Positions 12,401 to 20,246 of a stretch of 64,000 nt of DNA are shown here, piece after piece. The DNA is from Flabesymbios commensalis (taxonomy: Eukaryota > Annelida > Polychaeta > Terebellida > Flabelligeridae). Below the pieces are notes generated by a model. That model did no database searches, had not been told where the DNA came from, and was given only the letters and a program-made list of their open reading frames with translations. The stretch spans positions 108,676,688 through 108,740,687 of the forward strand of contig OZ024902.1 of assembly GCA_964017125.1 (NCBI GenBank). The letters are read 5' to 3'. Each line of letters begins with the position of its first letter. The stretch's first letter is position 1. A program made the translations under genes and the position numbers.

Positions 12401-13855
12401 TGTCAATTATAACTATTTAGCATGGGAGAAACAGCATGCAGTTTTTTTCTCGCAATGTCACAATGTCAAAGCAGATTACACAAACAATCATGTAGATAAT
12501 TAATTATAATCACTGATAATCGTGGATGTGTTCAACAGACTTAAAAATTGCTGAACGCAGAGATGCTTTGTATTTTTTCCGACCCAATGATGTGTTCGGA
12601 TGAATGCCATCCATAGACCACACATCAACTGGATCTAACCAGAAACCCCTTTTTCACATGGTATCGAATATTAGTTCTACATCACATAAATGTTTCAAAA
12701 AGTATTGAATTGAAATATTTTCTCCCTCATATCCTGAACTGTGTCTACAATGTAAACACCTGCTGCCAAGTCATTTGTGCCATAATTTAGTATTATCACA
12801 TCAGGGCAAATTCTTTGCAAATCAGTCATTGGTGGATTAAAAATATTATCTGTTATTTTCGCACCCCGGGTACCAAGTAAGTGAACATATTTTAGCAAAT
12901 TGTGTACTTTCAATTTCCTAGCAATAGGCCTACTGCGGGATTTTTTCTTTATTCTACTACCAGTGGTAGTGATGCCGGTTTGACTATGATGAGTAGGCTA
13001 CCATGTCCATGACTCAAATGTGTATATGCAATGCGGCAACAAAGCTGTGACCTAAGATAGATCCCACTAAATGCATTATTAAAGATTAGACTAGGCTTAC
13101 GTATATTACAGTTTGTGCTTCACTCATGTTTTTTAATGTTTAAATACTCATTTAGGCCTAAGTCCTCATAACAGTGATATGATCGGCCAATAAAACATGT
13201 TCAAAACGACTAGGCCTAACGTTATAGTCGTGTAGCGAGTAAAGGTTAAAATCAGTCTCATCTGTGTATTTATACCATCTCTTATATATGTGCGCTATTC
13301 TACACTTTCGGTATCTAAAATAAGCTGTGCCCTATGCACAGCGCACGTTGGTCGGGACACTTCACACTGTCAGATAGGGAGTGGAGCTACATGTATGCCC
13401 ATGCTGAGATTAACCTAATTACTAGTGATCAGGAGACCAGACGCACGGTGCTCATTGATTTAGCTATCTGATCTTGTAACATCACTGACATAACTTTCGC
13501 AAAATGGTCATTCTTTTATTATCTTTATTTGTGTTTTTCAGACAAAGGCGAATCTGGGATCTTGACAATGAAGCACCACAAATGTATGTCAACCGAGGAA
13601 CTGTACAAAATGGAGAAATTAGGGAAGAGTGGATGTGAAGATATCACAGAAGAGCTGCTGTCGTTGATGTACAAAATATCACCGATTGCATCATTTGAAA
13701 AAGTTGGGACATTGTCGGGGGAATTGTGTCTGTGTCCCAGTGGTTTGTGCAACTTGCCAGAAAGAGAGAAAGAGGTTGTAAAAGAGAGTGGAGCTGGTTT
13801 GATAATACCGCCAACCCTCATGCTTATTATAGTTAATGTGATCATGTCCATGTAA
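504..13855 (+). CDS. GPI-anchored protein with two Ly6/uPAR three-finger domains (5' end outside window)
   Basis: Span of a spliced gene with exons 504-713, 1467-1676, 3014-3214 and 13542-13855. Each exon is bounded by AG and GT, and the phases join exactly (all phase 1). Domain 1 (exons 1+2) starts with CYNC and ends CTCEGSGCN. Domain 2 (exons 3+4) starts SCSEC and ends CLCPSGLCN. Each has ten cysteines, the Ly6/uPAR pattern closing in CxCxxxxCN. After the last domain come a short stalk and a hydrophobic C-terminus (IIPPTLMLIIVNVIM) directly before the stop, as expected for a GPI-attachment signal, so the protein should sit on the outer cell surface. The first exon here begins in phase 1, so a signal-peptide exon, and perhaps more Ly6 domains, lie to the left. 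Ly6 proteins bind many partners; the ligand cannot be predicted. Intron 3 is 10.3 kb and full of transposons. Family call is firm, orthology unknown. Confidence 0.85.
1145..1385 (-). mobile_element. TTAA-type element, AGTGCGGGGATCGAC family
   Basis: Starts CCCTTAAAGCGCTG and ends GCTGTAAGGG followed by TTAA (1386-1389). One end folds into a long palindrome built on GACGTCAGAATCTGACGTC (about 1308-1378). Same family as 26460-26692, 27823-28152 and 45282-45500, in reverse orientation. Lies in intron 1 of the Ly6 gene. Confidence 0.75.
1467..1676 (+). CDS. Ly6 gene exon: second half of Ly6 domain 1
   Basis: Acceptor TTTTTATAG, donor GTAAGT at 1677. Enters with two bases and joins in frame to the preceding exon through a Tyr codon. 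Ends TCTCEGSGCNYM, the CxCxxxxCN signature that closes a three-finger domain. Confidence 0.85.
1791..1920 (+). repeat. Three long G-runs
   Basis: Uninterrupted runs of about 12 G at 1792, 1862 and 1888, followed by a C-run at 1906, in intron 2 of the Ly6 gene. Strong quadruplex potential on the sense strand and a likely length-variable site. Confidence 0.7.
2103..2220 (+). other. Exon-like GC-rich block in Ly6 intron 2
   Basis: An open 118-nt stretch with AG before it and GT after it, much richer in GC than its surroundings. In the + frame it reads SETVAIPDPPQGQYFPSSL and ends FGIPGFIVTFLLG. Its length is not a multiple of three, so inclusion in the Ly6 mRNA would shift the frame; it is not counted as an exon. 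It could be a captured or alternative exon. I do not recognise the protein. Confidence 0.3.
2252..2355. repeat. Long foldback palindrome
   Basis: Arms of 50 bp with about 46 matches around a 4-base centre AACC. The outer edge is GTATTCTC / GAGAATAC and the core CAAGTTACGATATAT. It has the form of a foldback transposable element and lies in intron 2 of the Ly6 gene. Confidence 0.8.
2557..2594. repeat. Degenerate copy of the ACTTGAAG hairpin
   Basis: CGCTTGAAGCTGTGTCTCGCG followed by a damaged second arm ending GTTCAAGTG. The right flank (to about 2740) matches the right flank of the 55138 copy. Confidence 0.55.
2771..2803. repeat. (TA)n microsatellite
   Basis: About 16 uninterrupted TA units in Ly6 intron 2. 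A similar TA-rich tract lies at 6445-6478. Confidence 0.9.
3014..3214 (+). CDS. Ly6 gene exon: first half of Ly6 domain 2
   Basis: Acceptor CTTTTATAG, donor GTGAGC at 3215. Reads LEKTMSCSECKEIKT, a degenerate LxCxxC opening, with five cysteines and a phase-1 exit after the codons for ISGK. The domain-1 half exon also breaks just after a Ser-Gly pair, so the two domains share the same internal intron position. Confidence 0.85.
3256..3496 (+). mobile_element. TTAA-type element, CCCTTGTCCTG family, complete copy
   Basis: TTAA on both sides (3252-3255, 3497-3500), ends CCCTTGTCCTG / CAGGACAAGGG as inverted repeats, 241 bp. An internal hairpin at 3416-3457 pairs ATTTGAGGCTGGAA with TTCCAGCTTCAAAT. 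Other copies: 14369-14582 and 30248-30412 (partial, reversed). End structure and target match piggyBac-type non-autonomous elements; no transposase is encoded. Confidence 0.82.
3561..6351. mobile_element. Inverted-repeat DNA element with iterated GGCAAAATAGCCCCGG motif, interrupted by a LINE
   Basis: Left end ACCGTAAACCGGGGC and right end GCCCCGGTTTACAGT are inverted repeats. The word GGTGGCAAAATAGCCCCGG recurs at 4148 and 4172 and with changes near 3750, 6305 and 6325. The middle (4475-6290) is a LINE copy, so the original element was roughly 1 kb. No transposase frame is seen; a TA target duplication is possible. Superfamily not determined. Confidence 0.65.
4475..6290 (-). mobile_element. 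5'-truncated LINE (CR1/Jockey group), RT C-terminus and 3'UTR
   Basis: The minus strand from about 6250 reads GKAVFSLHKQ, FDCQILPILEYASDIW and then TPTPAIYGDTGRFPL and GTGFTNWCSR, the conserved region after the reverse transcriptase in CR1/Jockey-type LINEs. The longest open part is 5589-6062 (157 codons). The 3' end at 4475 has AATAAA followed by (TGTC)n. A second copy of the 3' part is at 40568-41745. It interrupts the inverted-repeat element at 3561-6351. Confidence 0.75.
7262..9100 (-). mobile_element. Degenerate L1/Tx1-type LINE, reverse transcriptase region
   Basis: Minus-strand fragments in order: LQKDDGTITTDPQKILNMQS (9.1 kb), YFSIKRGVRQGDLMSPYLF (8.3 kb), QFQYVLSAIHIPEKYIKEIN with MFSFLWNGKKK (7.85-7.75 kb) and SNGGLSAPDLKLIMLASRL (7.7 kb). 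These are characteristic L1/Tx1 RT and post-RT words. The frame is broken repeatedly by stops and shifts, so the copy is dead. Its 5' edge abuts the hairpin element at 9101. Confidence 0.8.
9101..9310 (-). mobile_element. TTAA-clan hairpin element (AACACTGATGTCGAC family), partial
   Basis: Hairpin TTTGAAGTTGTG...CACAACTTCAAGTG at 9101-9142, followed by a flank containing GACATCAGTGTGCTAAG, the same arrangement as the elements at 52119 and 27747. The TTAA edges are not preserved. Confidence 0.55.
9590..12950 (-). mobile_element. Fossil tyrosine-recombinase-type (DIRS/Ngaro-like) retroelement
   Basis: On the minus strand from right to left: an SGNH-hydrolase-like part (GTNDLA-type and DGIHPN motifs, 12.95-12.5 kb), a tandem hairpin array (12.45-11.93 kb), hydrophilic gag-like sequence (11.5-10.85 kb), and a reverse transcriptase / early RNase H part (10.5-9.6 kb) with LGRVAGPY, VIDDFMFVAND, FLGIELYSS and LTLRELKSLIHYW-type words. 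This RT type, together with an SGNH domain, is known from Ngaro-like elements of the DIRS order. No recombinase part or terminal repeats were recognised, so family and edges are provisional. The copy is old and broken, with at least several interruptions. Confidence 0.55.
11930..12445 (-). repeat. Tandem array of about eight covarying short hairpins
   Basis: Units of 60-85 bp each carry a 5-bp stem around GAGAGAAACAG: GTGTG/CATAC (11937), GCACG/CGTGC (12023), GTATG/CATAC (12086), GCACG/CGTGC (12224), GTATG/CATAC (12282), GTATG/CATGC (12354), GCATG/CATGC (12420), and a weaker unit near 12153. Stem sequence changes while pairing is kept. It lies between the SGNH-like and gag-like parts of the retroelement. 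Confidence 0.7.
13542..13855 (+). CDS. Ly6 gene last coding exon: end of Ly6 domain 2 and GPI signal
   Basis: Acceptor TGTTTTTCAG precedes 13542. Two bases complete a Tyr codon and the frame runs open to TAA at 13853-13855. CLCPSGLCN closes the domain, the segment EREKEVVKESGAG is a possible GPI attachment region, and about 18 hydrophobic residues end the protein. The final 73 nt of the exon are the first unit of a tandem repeat that continues into the 3'UTR. Confidence 0.87.
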
Positions 13856-13985
13856 AGAGAGTGGAGCTGGCATTATAATACCTTCCACCCTCATGCTTAT
13901 TATAGGTAATCTGATGTCTATGAAAAGAGAGTGGAGCTGGCATGATGATATATGGTCCACCCTCATACTTATTGTAGTACATGCT
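13781..13985 (+). repeat. Tandem triplication of the GPI-tail coding segment
   Basis: Three direct units start at 13781, 13854 and 13924 (periods 73 and 70), each opening AAAGAGAGTGGAGCTGG. Unit 1 encodes the GPI-signal tail and the stop; units 2 and 3 lie in the 3'UTR. Unit 2 read in its own frame still gives a KESGAGIIIPSTLMLIIG tail. Confidence 0.85.
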
Positions 13986-14039
13986 AACCACTGAAACTCA
14001 TTTATGCACCACATAGCATATTTTGAATATAATTTGATG

Positions 14040-14045
14040 AATAAA
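14040..14045 (+). promoter_or_regulatory. Poly(A) signal AATAAA of the Ly6 gene
   Basis: Canonical hexamer 185 bases after the stop codon, on the gene strand and beyond the tandem tail repeats. Confidence 0.6.
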
Positions 14046-14368
14046 AATGTACAAAACATCGTGATACTGACGCAAATTATGGAATACCCGGCCCAAGTAT
14101 TGTATTCTACCCCCTAATTTAAAAAAACAATTAACTGATGATTCCCTGGTCTCGTCGTGTGGCAGACTGAGCAACTCTTTTGGTGTTTGTGGGTAGAATA
14201 CTATTCTTGATCCGAAAAGCTATATTTGCCGGTTTGATATTTTTATATAGATGTAGGCTAGTAATTATATATATACATGAAAATCAAGCTTGTAATATTT
14301 TAAATAATAACCTTTCGCGACTTGAACACCACTGATGTTTTTACAGAGGACTCTTGTAACTAATATTA

Positions 14369-14582
14369 CCCTTGTACTGCCGAATTGTTTGCTTGTCTTT
14401 TTCATGCATTAAAAGCTGGAATTACTAGCACCATTGCCAGCTTGAAAGGACGAAAAATATTTATATTCATGAAAAAAATAGACATCTTCAATATTGAATT
14501 ATTGGATTCACATCTACCAAAAAGACTTTATCAACTTCAGTGATATTTCTACAGTGTATATACGAGCCTATCGCGACAAGGG
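14369..14582 (+). mobile_element. TTAA-type element, CCCTTGTCCTG family
   Basis: Starts CCCTTGTACTGCCG and ends CGACAAGGG followed by TTAA (14583-14586). The internal hairpin and the ATTGAATTATTGGATT segment match the 3256 copy. Just downstream of the Ly6 gene. Confidence 0.7.
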
Positions 14583-14586
14583 TTAA

Positions 14587-17177
14587 CCAATTCAGCTCAC
14601 GTGGTGCATTTATTTACCACATATTTTAAATAAGGTTTGATCTAAGTTAATTGTATCTTTTCTAAGAACTCAAGCTCATGCATGTTTTGTTTTCTTTACT
14701 GTACAGCCATCTACTGCGTTACCATACAGAAAACAAACAAAACTTTCTATATTTTATGTTCACTCCAATAAATAAGACTCTGTAATAAGCTTGGGATAGA
14801 CTTGTATGACTATTAAAGCTATTCGTTTACAATTATTTTTAGAAAAGTGTTAGTCATGGTAGTAATGCGGTGACCAGGAAGAGAAGTGTACGGCGTTGTC
14901 TCTGCCATTTGACAAAAAATATCCGAGTATTTAGGTATTGTTGCTAACTGTTAAAGACACACACTACAATGATAATCTCCTCATATGAATTAAGTAATAT
15001 ATTACTCATCTGTCACAGTTGATATGATCGTACCGTATCTAGATTATCTAACACACTATAAACAGAAGTAAATCTATGCTTCGAAGTAATTTATTAGCCA
15101 GCATATATTATCCTCATTATCACTGACTTGTTTTTGCTGATGAAATGAGGAAGACATCTTTGTGAGAACATATAGAGCATTTTTATATTGCAAGTAGATC
15201 TGAACTACATAATTATAGCCACAGCTACTGGCCAAAGCTGTATCTATATTGGCAGTAACGTCGGCTATTCTTAACACACACTCTACTTCTTATAACTTAT
15301 CTCGGCCTAGTGGTCTGAGTGACCTCGGCCCAACTTTTCTGACGCAGTGTTACTTGGCCGAGGTCACCAAAGTGGGCCGAGATCACTGGGCCGAGGTCAC
15401 CTAAGTGGGCCGAGATTGCCACTTTAAAAATATTGTATACATGTATGTATTTTATAAGGCCCATAATGAAATTTAAGGACTAGTAGGTAATGACAACTTC
15501 AGTGGATCTTGTAATGAAAAAATATTGGGGATCTTGTCAATGGCAAAACTAAATGCAAGCACAATTTTCATAATTATTATCAATTTCACAACTATCATAT
15601 TATTAACGGAAAATAATACAATATTAATTTTTAAAACATTTTATTTTAGGATACGACTGTGATCAATAGCAGAATAAGGGTTGATTACTTGCTGATATCG
15701 CGTGCCGCGATTTAAGAACATTTACAGTATGTGTGCTGCAGTAAGCCTATCGAAACCCACGAATAAGTTATAATTATACAACACAACATTCCACTTTGTA
15801 GGAAGGTTATTTTACAACTGACCTTAATCTGATTTAAAGTAATTTTTAATAAATGTTAAATTTTAAAGCAAATAATTGACGTGGAACACACGTCTTATCA
15901 TTCATGGTTATCGGGACGCAGAGGGTTAACGATCTGGGCTGTCTGCGTTCACGGCCTGCGCGTCCAGCATCGATGGACCGGTATCACACATATAAACGTT
16001 GAGCAAACTTTGTAAACAACGCGGACAGCTAGTAGTAGGCCTATGCTTGTTCAAACACTTCTTTGAACTACCATCAACATTTCTTATTAGCATATGATTA
16101 TAGTGAGTCGCTCACTAACCTCAATACTCTCAAATTTAAAATTCATAAAAATAGCATCTCAAGTAGGCTAGCTGCTCGTGCTGACATAAAAATACGAGAC
16201 GTTGAAGCAATTCTGGATAAATGTTAGATCACCATCTGCGACTCTAGCCCAGCATTTAACCAACATTGTTTTACTTCTGAATGGGTGAAGAATGAGATAC
16301 CGTGTTCACACAAAAAATGAAGTGATACGTTTTTATTAACGCTGTATATCATTTTTTATACTGTAGCCTATGTATCTACCATGTGATCATGTCTACTCAT
16401 AAGAATACCAATCTAACAATATAGTGTCACACCCTTTGGAGAACAATCTAAAATGACTTATTCTATAAGCGAATGAAATAACAATCACCACCAGGGGTTC
16501 CACCACCTGGAGATACCACCTGAGACACCATATATTAGGTACCAGTACCCTATCTGAGGAATAATGTGGATCTAACTAAAAGCAAGATTTTTATAGGCTA
16601 CATAGCCTATGGCTACAGCTACCTGTTGTTGTAGTAACAATTGATATGTGCTGAAAAAAAAGAGGGCATCTTGGTACACTTGCGAGGCCCCTTAATTAAG
16701 ACAGTCTCGGGGCACAATTAGACAGTTCCTGGGGCACCTTCAGACAATTTTCTCAATTAGGTGCCCCGACCTGACTCCATGACCTCACATCTGATATCAG
16801 ATAGTTTGTGTGTGTGGTGTACGGTATTTGAGCAAACCATTATACATAAGTTATCAAGTAGAGCTGTGGAATACAACCAAAATCACAGAGAATTCAATTT
16901 TTAACGTTACTTTCTTTACGAACAAAATATTCATCGTCATAAAAAAAAAATGTAAAAAAATGGACCTAAGTTTACATACATGCCAAGGATGTCAAACAGC
17001 CATTATCAATAAGGTTGAAAATGAAAATAAGTAATCATTGCGAACTGACTAGGGCCTATATGGACTATGTGGAAAGGCACTTGATTGGTTAAAATATGAT
17101 CTCACTGATCGATATCAATCTGTAGCCTACATAATTTATTAAAGACAATTCCTTTGGATATACAAAATTGAATTTTA
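14587..17177. other. AT-rich intergenic stretch
   Basis: No coding frame with support, RNA gene or complete repeat was seen, apart from the GGCCGAG cluster at 15297-15419. Confidence 0.5.
15297..15419. repeat. Cluster of GGCCGAG / CTCGGCC words
   Basis: Six or more GGCCGAG words: CTCGGCC orientation on the left, then GGCCGAGGTCAC or GGCCGAGATCAC repeated on the right, in an inverted arrangement. GC-rich island in AT-rich DNA; possibly a small inverted-repeat element. Confidence 0.55.
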
Positions 17178-17790
17178 GTGTTCCCTAATATTCAGTCCTG
17201 TGAACTTTACTTTTTTAGTTATTATACAAAACATAATCGAGCAATAGCAGCAAAATATAATCTAAAAATAAATCTATACGCAGATTACACTCGATTGTAT
17301 GTGTCTTTTCGATTTCTAAGCTACACAGAAGCAATTGCTGCATTGTGTCGTGTAGGCCTTTGTAGAAGCTTGTATCAATAAAATACAGACATGGATGAAA
17401 AAACAATAGACTTCAATTAAATGCCGATAAGATGTAGTTCAACAACATTAACTTCTATTTCTACAGGTCTAACTTGCATTGCGACAACTATAACTTGTAT
17501 TTCCAGAACGTCTAACTTGTATTTGTGGTGGCCCTAAAAAGACACCGTACCTATCATACAAAGGATAGAATATAAGCTTCTCCTTCTTTGCTTTAAAGCG
17601 AAACAAGGTCTGGCACCCAGCTACCTCAAAGACTCTATCATCCCTAAATACTCCATGTAGCCCATCTTGCATCATAGGCCTACATCTGTGATGGAACACC
17701 TAATAAAGCTGTCCCCTTTACTTTGGAACAAATTATCATATCACATAGGCTATACGAAGCTGTAACAAACTTGATCAATTTAGGTGACAC
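17178..17790 (+). mobile_element. CR1/L2-type LINE fragment
   Basis: Plus-strand frame reads NLYADYTRLYVSF, the RT catalytic YADD motif changed to YADY. It is followed at 17560-17650 by RIEYKLLLLCFKAKQGLAPSY and later LLWNKLS, the usual C-terminal sequence of CR1/L2 reverse transcriptase ORFs. Sequence between is partly missing, with stops; dead copy. Confidence 0.7.
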
Positions 17791-18274
17791 AGCAAAAAAG
17801 TCATTTGCTTAATATTGTATAGGCCTACCGTAGGGCCTAAAGCGGGGATAGGGCCTACTGTGGCACGTGGGGCTAACGTTTCCCAGGCCCACATAAAATG
17901 ATGTCGTCACACCCTATGCTATGGTATGTGGAGCGATTTCAAATGCTGTGACGTAAGGCAGTAGTGCAACCCTTTAATTTTACTTCCTCAGATCTTCAAA
18001 CTTGGTTACGTTAATTGACATCGCACAGACCTCCAGCTACTCCTTAAAACTCTAAAAAGTGTGGTAGGCCCTATGTTGGCCTCTAGGCCAATATTTCTCA
18101 AAGTCAGGTCGGCCTATTATACCTGTCAAACTTTTACCTAATTACTTGAGGTGACAAAGGGGTACATGGCTTAAAATAGAGATCGCCAAGTGAGAATGGT
18201 GTAAATTAATTGCCACCTTACATCCAGTAAAGGTTAACTGCACACCAACTGTATCTGAATCATATAGATTTTTG

Positions 18275-19425
18275 TCAAGGCACGTGGTGTGACAGCACTG
18301 TGAGGGCACAGTGTTGTCATATGATGTCGCAGAGACACAAGATGACCACATCATTATGAGGTCAAAGTGTTGTCACATTGTGATGTCACAGATACACGAG
18401 ATGACCACATTACCCTAAGGTCACAGTGTTGTCGCAGAATGATCTTCACCATGTGAGGTAATTATGATGATCGAAATTATGACATCACATGTGTGACTTG
18501 TTTGTGAAGTCACTGTGATATGAGTTTACCACATCACCATGAGGTCATAGTGTTGTCACAGTATGATGTCACAGATACATGAGATGACTACATCACCATG
18601 AGGTCACAGTGTCATCACAGTGTGATGGCACAGATACAAGAGATGACCACATAATCATGAGGTCACAGTGTTGTCACAGGACGATGCTCACCATGTGAGA
18701 TCAATATGATATCAAAATTATGACATCCCCAGTGTGATATTTTTGTGAGGTCACAGTGATACAAGTTGAGCATATCACCTTGAGGTCACAGTGTTGTCAC
18801 AGTATGATGTCAAAGGTACTCAAGGTGGCCACATCACCATGAGGTCACAGTGCTGTCACATGACGATGCTCACCTGATGAGGTCACTATGATGTCCTCAT
18901 GATATTAAAATTATGACATCACATGTGTGAGATGTTTGTTAGGTCACAATGACAAATGTTTACCACATCACCATGAGGTCACAGTGTGGTCATAGTAAGA
19001 TGTCACAGATACACAAGATGACCACATCACTATGAGGTCACAGTGTTGTCACATTGTGATGTCACAGATAACATGAATATGATCACATCACCATGAGGTC
19101 ACAGTGTTGTCAAAGAACGATGCTCACCATGTGATGTCATTATGATGTCTCTATGATATAGAAATTATGACATCACATGTATGAGTTGTTTGTGAGGTCA
19201 CAGTGACAGGAGTTGACCACATCACCATGAGGTTATAGCGTTGTCACAGTATGATGTCACAGATACACAAGATGACCACATCACCATGAGGTCACAGTGT
19301 TGTCACAGGATGATGCTCACTCTGTGATGTCCAGTTGACATCACTATGATATCACTATTAAGTCATCATACGTGTGAGTTCTGTGTGATGTCACTGTTAT
19401 ACTGGTGTGATATCACGTGTTGACT
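18275..19425. repeat. Minisatellite with AGGTCACAGTG units
   Basis: About 1.15 kb of tandem 55-60 bp units of the form CACATCACCATGAGGTCACA...GTTGTCACAGTATGATG. Higher-order blocks of 180-250 bp are marked by GATGCTCACCATGTGA-type units near 18440, 18680, 18860, 19112 and 19309. The blocks differ by about one basic unit. Confidence 0.85.
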
Positions 19426-19557
19426 GGGTGGGGTAACCTTGGCTCAGATGTTAAAGGGTTAAAATTAGCTCTGATTGTGTTATTTCATGCCTAGGTCTAC
19501 GATTGCCACTAGATCTAAAGGGGTACAGAAATAATAGAAAAAAAATATAAGTAGGCC

Positions 19558-19951
19558 TACCGTCAGCTGGGGTAACTTTAAACATTTTTTGAAGTTATTC
19601 ATGAATCGCAAGAAAATGCTGAAATATTCAAAAAATTCATCTGCATAGAAATTGGTGGAAGAAATGTGCCTTTTTGTATGTAAGTGTGAAATATTTGATA
19701 TCTGTAGCTAACATGTACTTTTCAACAAATTGTATTGTGTTCAATGTTAACCCTAGTGATGGGTAACTTTGAACACCGAAGTAAGTGGTTGGTTCTATGT
19801 GTGCCATTTGAGTTACCAATTACTTATAATAATAGATGCAAAGGAAAAATAGAAGGGATTATTTTCTATCCATCTGACTCATTAAAATAGGCCTTAAAAA
19901 ATTGGTGTTCAAAGTTACACCCCCCGTTTAAAGTTATCCCACTTGACGGTA
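19558..19951. mobile_element. Inverted-repeat element, TACCGTCA ends
   Basis: Left end TACCGTCAGCTGGGGTAACT and right end AGTTATCCCACTTGACGGTA are inverted repeats with few mismatches, continuing into TTAAAC / GTTTAA. The word GGTAACTTTGAACAC recurs inside. About 394 bp, non-coding. Confidence 0.7.
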
Positions 19952-20246
19952 ACAATGAAATAGAAAACGTACACAAATTTGGCCAAAGTAGGGCTATAAT
20001 TATATCCATTTGCCCTAAGACCACAGGCAATGATGACGCCGCACTCTGTGCTATGGTAGGCCCTACTATAGTAGGTATATGTGACTGTTCGTTTTAAAAA
20101 CTTCAAACTGTGGGCCAATAAACTCCTTGCAACAGCTAGGTCTAGTTTGACTTATAAATAACAGAGTAAAATATTTGGGCCAAATTATGCACACATGCTG
20201 GGGTAACTTTGGCCCACCCCTTTAATTGAAAAATAGGTCTATATAT

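Noticed and set aside
13525-14059. Minus-strand frames opposite the last Ly6 exon
   Set aside because: Antisense shadows of the exon and of the tail repeats.
18275-19425. CRISPR-like repeat array
   Set aside because: Units are contiguous and diverged with no unique spacers, and the genome is eukaryotic; it is a minisatellite.
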